Shown in pieces: positions 18,053 through 27,191 of a DNA stretch of 64,000 nucleotides. Position 1 is the stretch's first letter, and the number at the start of each line of letters is the position of its first letter. This DNA is from Flavobacterium sp. HSC-32F16 (GTDB lineage Bacteria > Bacteroidota > Bacteroidia > Flavobacteriales > Flavobacteriaceae): positions 806,001 through 870,000 of the forward strand of contig NZ_JALKAC010000001.1 of the NCBI RefSeq assembly GCF_024171645.1, read 5' to 3'. Under the pieces are notes generated by a model. That model was not told the DNA's origin. It saw only the letters and a program-made list of their open reading frames with translations, and did no database searches. A program made the translations under genes and the position numbers.

Positions 18053-19462
18053 TTACTTTGTGATAAATTTTGGATGAATTAAATTTTCTAAAGAATAGAT
18101 TTCATCCCATTTTTCCTGTGTAATAAGCTTTCTTTCCAAAACGGCAATTTGATGCACACTTTTATTTGTTTTCAAAGCCTCACCTGCAATACTGGCACTT
18201 TCTTCATAACCAATAATTGGATTTAATTGTGTAACGATTCCAATGCTGTTCATTACCATATTATAACAATGGTCAACATTTGCAGTGATTCCATTAATAC
18301 ATTTATCGATTAAAGTCTGGATCGCATTTGAAAGATAATCAAGCGATGTAAACATCGCAAAAGCAATTACAGGTTCCATAACATTCAATTGTAATTGTCC
18401 CGCTTCTGCCGCCATAGTAACGGTTAAATCCTGACCAATTACATAAAAACAAGTTTGGTTTACCACTTCTGGAATTACCGGATTTACTTTTCCCGGCATA
18501 ATCGACGAACCTGGCTGGCGAGCTGGTAAATTAATTTCGTTTAAACCTGTTCTTGGACCTGAACTCAACAATCGTAAATCGTTACAAATTTTAGAAATCT
18601 TAACCGCAGAACGTTTTAAGGTTCCCATAATCTGCACATATGCCCCAGTATCAACTGTAGCTTCGATTAAATCTGGTGAAAGCGTTAACGGAATTCCAAC
18701 TTCTTTAGCCAAATAAGCCACACAAATTTCAGGATATCCTTCTGGCGCATTTACTTTTGTTCCAATGGCTGTTGCGCCCATATTGATTTCCAGCAATAAT
18801 TCCTGAGCATTTTTTAAGCGTAGAATATCTTCTCCAATTGTAGTCGCATAAGCTTTAAATTCCTGACCTAATGTCATTGGCACCGCATCCTGAAGCTGGG
18901 TTCTTCCCATTTTCAAAACTTCTTTAAACTCCTCTCCTTTTTTAGCAAAAGCTGCTTCTAAATCAGAAAGTGTTTTAATAAAGCTTTCCATTTTTAAATA
19001 CAAAGCAATTCTAAATGCCGATGGATAAGCATCGTTTGTAGATTGTGAACAGTTTACATGATTGTTTGGATGAAGAAAATTGTATTCGCCTTTTTTATGA
19101 CCAAGATATTCCAGTCCAATATTTGCGATTACTTCATTGGCATTCATATTTACAGAAGTTCCTGCACCGCCCTGAATTAAATCACTTACAAATTCCTTAT
19201 TAAATTTTCCTGCAATAACCTGATCGCTTCCGTAGCAAATGGCTTCGGTAATCTTAGCATCAAGCGCTCCGCAGTCTTTATTGGCAAGAGCCGCTGCTTT
19301 TTTTACATATCCTAAAGCTTTGATAAACAAAGGCTCTTTTGAAATAGGAATGCCCGTAATATTAAAATTTTCTACCGCTCTAAAAGTTTGGATTCCGTAG
19401 TATAAATGATTAGGTATTTCTAATTCTCCTAAAAAATCATGCTCCTTTCTTGTTGGTTCCAT
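18053..19462 (-). CDS. aspA: Aspartate ammonia-lyase
   Basis: 469 residues, the usual length. It converts L-aspartate to fumarate and ammonia in the cytoplasm. Motifs: RKEHDFLGELEIP at the start, GGAGTSVNMNANEVIAN, NCSQSTNDAYPSAFR, GRTQLQDAVPMTLGQEF and the fumarase/aspartase signature GSSIMPGKVNP, whose Ser is the catalytic base. The DAVPMTLGQEF block and NMNANEVIAN favour aspartase over class II fumarase. It is a single gene, divergent from the pentapeptide-repeat gene. Confidence 0.94.
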   Translation of the reverse strand: MEPTRKEHDFLGELEIPNHLYYGIQTFRAVENFNITGIPISKEPLFIKALGYVKKAAALANKDCGALDAKITEAICYGSDQVIAGKFNKEFVSDLIQGGAGTSVNMNANEVIANIGLEYLGHKKGEYNFLHPNNHVNCSQSTNDAYPSAFRIALYLKMESFIKTLSDLEAAFAKKGEEFKEVLKMGRTQLQDAVPMTLGQEFKAYATTIGEDILRLKNAQELLLEINMGATAIGTKVNAPEGYPEICVAYLAKEVGIPLTLSPDLIEATVDTGAYVQIMGTLKRSAVKISKICNDLRLLSSGPRTGLNEINLPARQPGSSIMPGKVNPVIPEVVNQTCFYVIGQDLTVTMAAEAGQLQLNVMEPVIAFAMFTSLDYLSNAIQTLIDKCINGITANVDHCYNMVMNSIGIVTQLNPIIGYEESASIAGEALKTNKSVHQIAVLERKLITQEKWDEIYSLENLIHPKFITK

Positions 19463-19545
19463 ATAATAAAATTGATATGTTTTAACTTAAAAAATAAGTG
19501 TAAAGCTACATCAAATTATGGATTAAAAATGAGATTGAAATCAAA

Positions 19546-20199
19546 ATGATTTGCGATTTAAGAAGAATATTTTGTTCTAAATTATTACCTTTTCAGCCTC
19601 AAATAATTATCGAAACAGAGTTGAAAAAAGAAAGCGAATATTTTCTTGATAAAGAATATAGTACAATTATTTACGCCAAAGATGATCTTAATTTTAAAGA
19701 TTTCGAATGCTGCGTTTTTAATAATTGCAACTTTTCTGCCTGCACTTTTTTAGCCGTTACTTTTATCGATTGCGTTTTTAATGACTGTATTTTCAGCGAA
19801 GCCAAAATTAATTACGTAGCTTTTAGAACCGTTACTTTTAATCGATGTGAAATTAAAGAAGTGAATTTCGCCATGTGCGATAAACTGATTTTTGAAGTTC
19901 GCTTTAATGACTGTATTTTGGATTTCTCCAAATTCTATACTTTAAAATTAAAAGGAACTCCTTTTACCAATTGCAGTTTAATAGCGGTAGATTTCATGGC
20001 CGCAGATTTGACTGGAGTTGTTTTTGATAATTGCGATTTGTATCGCTCAGAATTTAACAAAGCCATCGCCAACAAAGCCGATTTTAAAACGAGTTATAAT
20101 TATACTATTGATCCGTCTAAAACTAAATTAAAGAAAGCTGTTTTTTCTTTGAAAGAATTGAAAGGACTATTGTTTACACATGATATTGTTGTGAGTTAA
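19546..20199 (+). CDS. Pentapeptide-repeat protein
   Basis: 217 residues. From about residue 45 to 180 there are five-residue repeats with a central Phe or Leu and many Cys (CVFNNCNFSACTF, TFIDCVFNDCIFS, DFMAADLTGVVFDNCDLYRSEF), which predict a right-handed beta-helix. There is no signal peptide, so it is likely cytoplasmic. Some relatives mimic DNA and shield gyrase, but most have no known role. The first 20-25 residues look unlike the rest and the true start could be further in (near the TTG at 19621). Confidence 0.8.
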   Translation: MICDLRRIFCSKLLPFQPQIIIETELKKESEYFLDKEYSTIIYAKDDLNFKDFECCVFNNCNFSACTFLAVTFIDCVFNDCIFSEAKINYVAFRTVTFNRCEIKEVNFAMCDKLIFEVRFNDCILDFSKFYTLKLKGTPFTNCSLIAVDFMAADLTGVVFDNCDLYRSEFNKAIANKADFKTSYNYTIDPSKTKLKKAVFSLKELKGLLFTHDIVVS

Positions 20200-20217
20200 T
20201 TTGATAAATTCGTAGTA

Positions 20218-20320
20218 TTTGTCATTCCGAGGAACGAGGAATCACACTCGAAACTCGACAAAGATTGGCGATTTACTTTGCGGAATACTAGTGTGATTCC
20301 TCGTTCCTCGGAATGACAAA
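20218..20320. repeat. Perfect 30-base inverted repeat
   Basis: Arms 20218-20247 and 20291-20320 are exact reverse complements (core gtcattccgaggaacgagga), with 43 bases between. It fills the gap between two convergent genes, so it may also stop transcription from both sides. It looks like a dispersed palindromic element. Confidence 0.75.
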
Positions 20321-20323
20321 ACA

Positions 20324-20827
20324 CTATCGTAATATGTTTTTCCCCATCAGATAATCCTCCATTAAAAACCCATTCCCAATTTCTATATCAACTGTTCCTT
20401 TAATTTCAAAACCAATCTTTTTGTAGAAATTTAATGCCACATTAAAACGGTTTACATTTAATAACAGGACTAATGAGTTGTTCTCTAAAGCTGACTTTTC
20501 AATAAATTCAAAAACTTTTTTACCATATCCTTTTCCTTGTGTTTCCGGCAGAAGATATATTTTATGAATTTTAGTTACAGCGGTATTTTCGTAGTTATGC
20601 TCAATTCCAATAAAACCAATTACTGATTCTGAATCTGAAACCAAATAAAATAATTGTTCTTTATTCTGAATTTGTTTTGAAAGAGCTTCATTAGAATAAA
20701 TTAAATCTAACATATAATCTAACTGTTCTGCGGTCAAAATTCCGCCATAGGTTACAGGCCAGGTTATGTTTGCAATTTCTTGAATTTTAGTAATATCTTC
20801 AACAAATGCTTCGGTAATTGTAATCAT
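20324..20827 (-). CDS. GNAT family N-acetyltransferase
   Basis: 167 residues. The acetyl-CoA site is the block KIYLLPETQGKGYGKKVFEFIEKSA (Q/RxxGxG/A form QGKGYG), followed by LLNVNRFNVALNFYKKIGFEIKG, typical of GNATs. The substrate is not known. It starts two bases after the guaC stop codon on the same strand, so the two genes are probably co-transcribed, though no functional link is evident. Confidence 0.85.
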   Translation of the reverse strand: MITITEAFVEDITKIQEIANITWPVTYGGILTAEQLDYMLDLIYSNEALSKQIQNKEQLFYLVSDSESVIGFIGIEHNYENTAVTKIHKIYLLPETQGKGYGKKVFEFIEKSALENNSLVLLLNVNRFNVALNFYKKIGFEIKGTVDIEIGNGFLMEDYLMGKNILR

Positions 20828-20829
20828 AT

Positions 20830-21870
20830 TTATTTTGTAAAAACTTGATTTTCCTGCTCGCTTACGCGGATGAAAGTCGTTCGTTTTGTTAATTCTTTTA
20901 ATCTAGAAGCTCCTACATAAGTACAGGTACTTCTAATTCCACCTAATATATCTAAAACAGTATGGATTACATCTCCTTTAAACGGAACCTGAACTGTTTT
21001 TCCTTCACTTGCTCTGTATTCTGCAACGCCGCCAGAATGTTTGTCCATAGCGGTTTTAGAACTCATTCCGTAAAACTGTTTGAATTTTTCGCCTTTTACT
21101 TCAATCAGCTCTCCTCCGCTTTCTGTATGTCCGGCAAGCATACCGCCTAACATTACAAAATCGGCTCCGGCTCCAAAAGCTTTGGCTACATCGCCCGGAG
21201 TTGAGCATCCGCCATCGCTGATAATATGCCCTCCTAAACCGTGAGCTGCATCAGCACATTCAATAATGGCAGATAACTGCGGATAACCAACGCCTGTTTT
21301 AACACGTGTTGTACAAACAGAACCTGGTCCAATTCCGACTTTTACAATATCGGCGCCAGCCAAAAGTAATTCTTCGGTCATTTCTCCTGTAACTACATTT
21401 CCGGCAATAATGATTTTATCTGGATATTGTTTTCGGGTTTGTTTTAAGAACTGAACAAAATGCTCCGAATAACCATTGGCAACGTCGATACAAATAAACC
21501 TCAATAACGGATTTGCTGTAATAACTTTGCCAATTTTCTCGAAATCTTCTTTTCCAGTTCCGGTGCTTATCGCTATATGATTGTAGAAATCCGGCGTTAC
21601 ATTTTTCAAAAAGCTATTCCATTCTTCTAAAGTATAATGTTTGTGGATGGCGGTAAAAAGCTTTTCTTTTGCCAAAACCTGAGCCATTTCAAATGTTCCA
21701 ACCGTATCCATATTGGCACCCATTATCGGAATTCCTTCCCAAGATGCTGTGCTGTGCAAAAATTTAAAGTTCTGTTCTAAAGAAACTTCAGATCTGCTTT
21801 TTAGTGTTGATCTTTTTGGTCTAAACATCACATCTTTAAACCCTAATTTTAGGTCCATTTCTATTCTCAT
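20830..21870 (-). CDS. guaC: GMP reductase
   Basis: 346 residues, the length of the E. coli enzyme. It reduces GMP to IMP with NADPH in purine salvage. It starts [21 protein letters not shown], close to known GuaC, and has the catalytic-Cys loop [20 protein letters not shown] and [31 protein letters not shown]. No CBS domains are present, which separates it from IMP dehydrogenase, and YGMSS lies where GMP reductases have it. The start fits family alignment. Confidence 0.94.
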   Translation of the reverse strand: MRIEMDLKLGFKDVMFRPKRSTLKSRSEVSLEQNFKFLHSTASWEGIPIMGANMDTVGTFEMAQVLAKEKLFTAIHKHYTLEEWNSFLKNVTPDFYNHIAISTGTGKEDFEKIGKVITANPLLRFICIDVANGYSEHFVQFLKQTRKQYPDKIIIAGNVVTGEMTEELLLAGADIVKVGIGPGSVCTTRVKTGVGYPQLSAIIECADAAHGLGGHIISDGGCSTPGDVAKAFGAGADFVMLGGMLAGHTESGGELIEVKGEKFKQFYGMSSKTAMDKHSGGVAEYRASEGKTVQVPFKGDVIHTVLDILGGIRSTCTYVGASRLKELTKRTTFIRVSEQENQVFTK

Positions 21871-22051
21871 CGTTCGAGATTTTGGTTACTCTCAAATATA
21901 GGGAATTTTAGATTTTAGATCGAAGATATTAGATTAACAAAAACTCGAACTTGTGAACAATTACTGACTTGAGTTTGCGATAGCGCTTTTTAATTTCACA
22001 AAGATTCACAAAGTAAAACTGAAAACCGCCACTGCGACTGAATACTAAAAA

Positions 22052-22645
22052 TTAACCGTGAATCGTCTCTCCTTTACCGTAATTGGTAATAATAGATTCT
22101 TCAAATTCTAACCATTCTCTCCAACGCTTTTCAACGTCGATTCCCGTTCCGTATTTTCTTGCGTAGGTGATGAATGTGGTGTAATGTCCGGCTTCACTTT
22201 CCATTAATTCTCTGTAGAAAACGGCTAATTCTTCGTCCTGAATATTTTCAGATAAAACCTTGAAACGTTCACAGCTTCTGGCTTCGATCATGGCTGAGAA
22301 TAATAATCTTTCTACAAGACCAGAAACACGGCTTCCGTCTCCGCTTTTTTTCATATATTGGTATAGTTCGTTTACGTAATCATCTTTACGTTCGCGTCCT
22401 AGTTTTAGTCCTCTTTTGATGATAATATTGTGAACCTGCTCAAAATGATCTATTTCTTCTTTGGCTAAAGCCAATAAATCTTTTACCAAATCCTGATGTT
22501 CAGAGTTATTGGTGATAATTGTAATTGCGTTTGTTGCTGCTTTTTGCTCGCACCAAGCGTGATCCGTTAGAATTTCTTCTATGTTTTTCTCAACGATATT
22601 TACCCATCTTGGGTCGGTTGGCAATTGTAATCTTAATACGCCCAT
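22052..22645 (-). CDS. miaE: tRNA-(ms[2]io[6]A)-hydroxylase
   Basis: 197 residues. It hydroxylates the isopentenyl side chain of modified A37 in tRNA using a di-iron centre and oxygen. The ferritin-like bundle carries the expected ligands in HAWCEQKAA, EEIDHFEQVH, EARSCERF and ESEAGHYTTF. It starts MGVLRLQLPTDPRW, well conserved in Bacteroidota MiaE. It is upstream-flanked by glyA on the same strand, with a palindrome in the gap. Confidence 0.9.
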   Translation of the reverse strand: MGVLRLQLPTDPRWVNIVEKNIEEILTDHAWCEQKAATNAITIITNNSEHQDLVKDLLALAKEEIDHFEQVHNIIIKRGLKLGRERKDDYVNELYQYMKKSGDGSRVSGLVERLLFSAMIEARSCERFKVLSENIQDEELAVFYRELMESEAGHYTTFITYARKYGTGIDVEKRWREWLEFEESIITNYGKGETIHG

Positions 22646-22670
22646 TTTTTTTTAAGTCTTAAAGTTTGAA

Positions 22671-22789
22671 AGTCGAAAGTCATAAAGTCATTGGAAAACC
22701 TTAAAAGAAAAATCGAAGATCAAAAACTAAAGATAGAAATTTACATTCCATTTTTAGACTTTCGACCTTCGACTTTATGACTTTTGACT
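22671..22789. repeat. Intergenic palindrome between glyA and miaE
   Basis: Arms 22671-22690 (agtcgaaagtcataaagtca) and 22770-22789 are reverse complements with two mismatches over 20 bases. It occupies most of the gap between two co-directional genes and may act as a transcript hairpin. Confidence 0.55.
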
Positions 22790-22794
22790 AATTT

Positions 22795-24069
22795 TTAATA
22801 TGCAAAAATTGGTCTTTCGCTCATTAATTCGTTTACTTCTTCAGCAACTTCTTCAATAACGTCCTCATTTGTATGATCAGTAAGCACTTTATCGATTAAA
22901 GCTACGATAGTTTCCATATCTTTTTCAACTAAACCACGAGTTGTGATTGCAGCTGTTCCAACACGAATTCCAGAAGTGATAAATGGTGATTTATCGTCAA
23001 AAGGAACCATATTTTTGTTTACTGTAATTTCTGCTTTTACTAATGCATTTTCAGCTTCTTTTCCAGAAATATTTTTATTTCTTAAGTCGATAAGCATCAT
23101 GTGGTTATCAGTTCCGCCAGAGATAATGTTGTATCCTCTTTTTACGAAAGCATCTGCCATTGCATTTGCATTTTTTTGTAATTGCATTGCGTAAGTAAAG
23201 AACTCATCTTTAAGCGCTTCACCAAAAGCAACCGCTTTAGCAGCAATAATGTGCATTAAAGGTCCACCTTGATTTCCTGGGAAAACAGCTAAGTCTAATA
23301 ATGAAGACATCATTCTGATTTCTCCTTTTGGAGTTTTTAAACCTTGTGGATTTTCGAAATCTTTCCCCATTAAGATCAAACCGCCGCGAGGTCCGCGTAA
23401 CGTTTTGTGAGTCGTTGTAGAAACGATATGACAATGTGGAATTGGATCGTTTAATAATCCTTTTGCAATAAGACCTGCTGGGTGAGAAATATCAGCAAAT
23501 AAGATTGCTCCTACGCTGTCTGCAATTTGTCTGAAACGAGCAAAATCCATATCACGAGAATAAGCCGAAGCTCCAGCGATAATTAATTTTGGCTGTTCTT
23601 TAGTTGCAATTTCCTGAATTTTATCATAATCTAAACGACCAGTTTCAGCATCTACACCGTAAAAAACCGGACGGTATAAACGTCCTGAAAAGTTTACAGG
23701 AGAACCGTGTGTTAAGTGACCTCCATGAGATAAATCGAAACCTAAAATGGTATCACCAGGATTTAAACAAGCATGATAAACAGCTGTGTTTGCCTGAGAA
23801 CCTGAGTGAGGCTGTACGTTTGCATATTCAGCGCCAAATAATTCTTTAGCTCTGTCAATAGCAATCTGCTCGATAACGTCAACTACTTCGCAACCGCCGT
23901 AGTATCTTTTGCCTGGATATCCCTCAGCATATTTGTTAGTTAAAACAGAACCAGCTGCTTCCATTACCTGATCACTTACAAAATTTTCTGAAGCGATTAG
24001 TTCTAATCCGTGAATTTGTCTATCTTTTTCTTCTAGAATAAGATCAAAAATTTGTTCGTCGCGTTGCAT
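22795..24069 (-). CDS. glyA: Serine hydroxymethyltransferase
   Basis: 424 residues from the ATG at 24069 ([18 protein letters not shown]); the longer frame to 24105 adds residues not seen in the family. It interconverts serine and glycine with tetrahydrofolate. Motifs: [43 protein letters not shown], and the PLP lysine in [17 protein letters not shown]. Cytoplasmic, of normal length. It is divergent from fahA across a 109-base region. Confidence 0.96.
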   Translation of the reverse strand: MQRDEQIFDLILEEKDRQIHGLELIASENFVSDQVMEAAGSVLTNKYAEGYPGKRYYGGCEVVDVIEQIAIDRAKELFGAEYANVQPHSGSQANTAVYHACLNPGDTILGFDLSHGGHLTHGSPVNFSGRLYRPVFYGVDAETGRLDYDKIQEIATKEQPKLIIAGASAYSRDMDFARFRQIADSVGAILFADISHPAGLIAKGLLNDPIPHCHIVSTTTHKTLRGPRGGLILMGKDFENPQGLKTPKGEIRMMSSLLDLAVFPGNQGGPLMHIIAAKAVAFGEALKDEFFTYAMQLQKNANAMADAFVKRGYNIISGGTDNHMMLIDLRNKNISGKEAENALVKAEITVNKNMVPFDDKSPFITSGIRVGTAAITTRGLVEKDMETIVALIDKVLTDHTNEDVIEEVAEEVNELMSERPIFAY

Positions 24070-24112
24070 TTTTTCGTTTTTCGTTAATTTCCTGCAAAAA
24101 TACAAAAAAACG

Positions 24113-24143
24113 TTTGTGATACTGGTAGATTATGATATATTTG
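24113..24143 (+). promoter_or_regulatory. Promoter of fahA
   Basis: TTTG at 24113-24116, a 19-base spacer, then TATATTTG at 24136-24143: an exact match to the Bacteroidota consensus (TTTG, 19 bases, TAnnTTTG). It predicts a leader of about 30 bases before the fahA ATG. Confidence 0.7.
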
Positions 24144-24178
24144 ACATATAATTTTTCAACAAATAATTAACATCTAAC

Positions 24179-25462
24179 ATGCCAATAACAGCCAACGATA
24201 CCAAAAGAAAATCATGGTTAGAAGTGCCTGAACATAGCGACTTCCCTATTCAAAATATCCCTTTCGGTGTCTTTCTTACCAAAGAAAATGTCGTTACTGT
24301 AGGAACAAGAATTGGCGACTACGCTATAGATTTAGGGGCTTTACAACAATTAAACTATTTTGAAGGAATAGATTTAACTGATGATATGTTTATGCAGGAT
24401 ACGCTCAATGATTTTATTTCTGATGGAAAAAAAACATGGCGTTTGGTGCGAAATCGTATCGCTGAAATTTTCGACGAAACAAATCCGCAGCTTCAAGATT
24501 CAACAAAAGACCGCGATATTGTTATTTTTAATATCGACGATGTCGAAATGCAATTACCAGTTTTAATTGGTGATTATACAGACTTTTATTCAAGTAAAGA
24601 ACACGCTACAAACGTAGGTAAAATGTTCCGCGACCCAGAGAATGCGCTTCTTCCAAACTGGTTACACATTCCGGTTGGCTATCACGGAAGAAGTTCTACA
24701 ATCGTTCCGTCTGGAATTCCGGTTCACAGACCAATGGGACAAACTTTGCCTGCCGGTGAAAAATATCCTGTTTTTGGTCCGTCTCGTTTAGTAGATTTTG
24801 AATTAGAAACCGCTTTTATTACTACCGATGTTAATATTATGGGAGAAAATATCCCAACGTATGAAGCAGAAGATTATATTTTTGGAATGGTTTTACTGAA
24901 TGACTGGAGCGCACGCGATATTCAGAAATGGGAATATGTGCCTCTTGGACCATTTTTGGCCAAAAACTTTGCAACGTCAATTTCTCCCTGGATCGTAACT
25001 ATGGATGCTTTAGAGCCTTTTAGAACAAAAGGACCTAAACAAGATCCATCACCCCTTCCGTACTTACAGACAAAAGGAAAAAAAGCTTTTGATATTCATT
25101 TAGAAGTTTCTTTAAAACCAGAAGATGCTGAAGAAACTGTGGTTTCAAAATCAAATTTTAAATATTTATACTGGTCCATGAGTCAGCAATTAGCGCATCA
25201 TACTTCAAATGGATGCCGCGTAAATTCTGGCGACATGATGGGTTCCGGAACAATTTCAGGACCAACTCCTGACAGTTTTGGCTCTATGTTAGAATTGACT
25301 TGGGGAGGAAAAAACCCGCTGAAATTAAATGACGGAAGCGAACGTAAATTTATTGAAGATAATGATACTGTAATCATTAGAGGTTTCTGCGAAAATGCAG
25401 AAGTTAGAATTGGTTTTGGAGAAGTGGCAAGTCAGCTTTTACCTCCATTTATCAGACAATGA
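24179..25462 (+). CDS. fahA: Fumarylacetoacetase
   Basis: 427 residues, the usual length. It hydrolyses fumarylacetoacetate to fumarate and acetoacetate, the last step of tyrosine breakdown. The N-terminal domain (FPIQNIPFGVFL) leads into the catalytic part: LIGDYTDFYSSKEHATNVGKMFR with the metal-binding Asp, PVGYHGRSSTIV with the catalytic His, DFELETAFI, VLLNDWSARDIQKWEYVPLGPFLAKNF, and GDMMGSGTISGPTP. It stands alone with a good promoter and terminator; other tyrosine-pathway genes are not in view. Confidence 0.96.
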   Translation: MPITANDTKRKSWLEVPEHSDFPIQNIPFGVFLTKENVVTVGTRIGDYAIDLGALQQLNYFEGIDLTDDMFMQDTLNDFISDGKKTWRLVRNRIAEIFDETNPQLQDSTKDRDIVIFNIDDVEMQLPVLIGDYTDFYSSKEHATNVGKMFRDPENALLPNWLHIPVGYHGRSSTIVPSGIPVHRPMGQTLPAGEKYPVFGPSRLVDFELETAFITTDVNIMGENIPTYEAEDYIFGMVLLNDWSARDIQKWEYVPLGPFLAKNFATSISPWIVTMDALEPFRTKGPKQDPSPLPYLQTKGKKAFDIHLEVSLKPEDAEETVVSKSNFKYLYWSMSQQLAHHTSNGCRVNSGDMMGSGTISGPTPDSFGSMLELTWGGKNPLKLNDGSERKFIEDNDTVIIRGFCENAEVRIGFGEVASQLLPPFIRQ

Positions 25463-25500
25463 AGAGAAGATAGATTATCTGAATCTATTTAAGAATATAA

Positions 25501-25527
25501 AACCTTGGTTATCGCCAAGGTTTTTTT
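25501..25527 (+). terminator. Terminator of fahA
   Basis: AACCTTGG, loop TTATCG, CCAAGGTT, then TTTTTT, 38 bases past the stop. Confidence 0.85.
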
Positions 25528-25540
25528 ATGTTTTTTATTG

Positions 25541-25636
25541 CCGCCAGTTGTAACTGGAGCTATTTATAATATATTACAAGAAAAAGGCTTCAGCCAAAAA
25601 ACGATTTTGACTAAAGCCTTCTTTTATGATGACTTT
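25541..25636. repeat. Dispersed repeat, copy A, with a terminator-like hairpin
   Basis: Contains cagttgtaactg and a hairpin with arms 25584-25599 and 25605-25620 (aaggcttcagccaaaa against ttttgactaaagcctt). Read on the minus strand the hairpin is followed by TTTTT, so it could end the transcript of the gene at 25726-26910. It is related over about 90 bases to copy B at 27027-27125, in the same orientation. Confidence 0.6.
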
Positions 25637-25725
25637 ATACAACACTTTGATGAAAAACTTTACCAGGCTTCTCCCGAAGTCTCGGGATTGCTGAACGCAG
25701 CAAAATATACAAAGCAGAACCTATT

Positions 25726-26910
25726 TTACTCCAAAGCCACCTTCACCCAAACTAAACGATGATCTGAACTTGATTCACGTTTTTCTACCAGTTCTGACAT
25801 TGGTTCGCCTTTAGCAGGCCAGAATACACCGCTGTTAACAACTTTAAAACCAAGTTTAGAAGGCAATACATAATCAGCACGCATTCTCCAAAAGGCAGTG
25901 TGGTTAATTCCAAAAGGATTTTGAGGACTATATTCAGCACCACCTTTACTGGCTGGTGTAAAGCCGCTGTTAATTTTTGGATCGTCGAGTAATGATTTTA
26001 TACCTTCCGTAATAGCGTTTCCTTCAACTGGTGAAGCATTTTGGTCACCCATTATAACAAATTGAGAATTTGCAGGTAAACCGCCTTTTAAACCTTTGTC
26101 ATCGTAAATGTATGAAGCAGAATGGTCTGAAATGTAGTCCTTCCAGAATCGGATTTCATCATGATTTCTTTTTCCATTACGATCTTCCGCACCATCAAAA
26201 GAAGGAGGAGTAGGATGACTGGCTAAAATATGAACTGTTTTCTTGCCAACCTTAACGGGAACATCCCAGTGAGATTTAGAAGACAACGGAAATTGCGCCC
26301 ATGCTTCGCTGCTATACCAATCAGATCCATCCGGTTTTTTGATAAGCAATGCTCCCGGCATATCTTTCCATTTGAAATTTTGAAAAGTTCGAACTGCCTT
26401 AACATCAATAGGGTATTTTGATAAAAGCACCATCGCATATTGACCCGGATACATACCAAATCCCCAGGCATCATTTCCAAAATTCTCCAACTGTCCGTCA
26501 TTATTCAAATCGTAAGGACTTGGCTGACCGGTATTCACGGTTGAATAATAGTAATAAGGATAATCGATAACCGTTGCTCCGCCTTGGCTTACTTTCAAAT
26601 AATTTTTAACAAATGCCTTTACACCAAGTTTAGGGTTTTTAATGTAATCAAACTCATTTAGCAGAATAACGTCCGGCCTTACGGTCTGAATAATCTGGGC
26701 GATATTTTTGATTTGAGCATTATTTCCTGATTCTAGCTGATTGATTAATACCTTCTCAGAATTGCCATTTGTACCTCTTGGAAAATAATTTTCAGATTCC
26801 ATACTTACATTGTAAGTAGCAAATGTAAGTTCAAGATTTTTTTGTGGTTGAGACTGTGAGAAAAGAACTCCTGCAGAAAGCATGGAGAGGGTAAAAAATA
26901 GTTTATTCAT
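25726..26910 (-). CDS. Secreted endonuclease/exonuclease/phosphatase family protein
   Basis: 394 residues with a signal peptide ending near LFSQSQ. The fold motifs are in order: FATYNVSMES (Asn), DVILLNEFDY (metal-binding Glu), LASHPTPPSF, FVIMGDQNASP (Asp and Asn) and the final ESSSDHRLVWVKV (SDH triad). Such proteins cut DNA or remove phosphate from nucleotides or lipids. Because it is exported, nutrient scavenging is likely but not proven. It is alone between two copies of a dispersed repeat. Confidence 0.85.
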   Translation of the reverse strand: MNKLFFTLSMLSAGVLFSQSQPQKNLELTFATYNVSMESENYFPRGTNGNSEKVLINQLESGNNAQIKNIAQIIQTVRPDVILLNEFDYIKNPKLGVKAFVKNYLKVSQGGATVIDYPYYYYSTVNTGQPSPYDLNNDGQLENFGNDAWGFGMYPGQYAMVLLSKYPIDVKAVRTFQNFKWKDMPGALLIKKPDGSDWYSSEAWAQFPLSSKSHWDVPVKVGKKTVHILASHPTPPSFDGAEDRNGKRNHDEIRFWKDYISDHSASYIYDDKGLKGGLPANSQFVIMGDQNASPVEGNAITEGIKSLLDDPKINSGFTPASKGGAEYSPQNPFGINHTAFWRMRADYVLPSKLGFKVVNSGVFWPAKGEPMSELVEKRESSSDHRLVWVKVALE

Positions 26911-27026
26911 ATAGAAATTGAATCTGCATTGTTGAATGCACGAATATAAGAATGTTACAGGAAAGCCCGGCAGTCATTATGTTAAGGATATGTCAATAAA
27001 AGCTGTTTCTATTTATAGTTTTTTAT

Positions 27027-27125
27027 ACTGCCTTCGGTGTTTAACTGTAGTTATTTATATCCTGTAATACAAAAAGCTTTAGCCAAAATAGCAACTTTGG
27101 CTAAAGCCTTTGATAATGACTTTAT
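27027..27125. repeat. Dispersed repeat, copy B, with a terminator-like hairpin
   Basis: Shares atttata, aagctttagccaaaa, tttggctaaagcctt and atgacttta with copy A at 25541-25636 in the same order. Its hairpin (27074-27088 against 27096-27110) is followed on the minus strand by TTTTTG and may end the aguA transcript. A short stem ccagttaaaactgg lies at 27132-27145, matching ccagttgtaactgg near copy A. Confidence 0.6.
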
Positions 27126-27191
27126 TATTCTTCCAGTTAAAACTGGAGACTATTGAATAACTTAATGTCTTTTCGCGTTCGCAGCAAAAAA

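Noticed and set aside
23604..23849. Plus-strand frame inside glyA
   Set aside because: It is antisense to a highly conserved enzyme; typical shadow frame.
24070..24105. Longer start for GlyA
   Set aside because: The extra 12 residues ([12 protein letters not shown]) are absent from the family and overlap the likely promoter box at 24095-24102.
25505..25762. 85-codon plus-strand frame after fahA
   Set aside because: It begins in the fahA terminator, runs through repeat copy A and ends inside the opposite-strand gene; the protein has no recognisable features.
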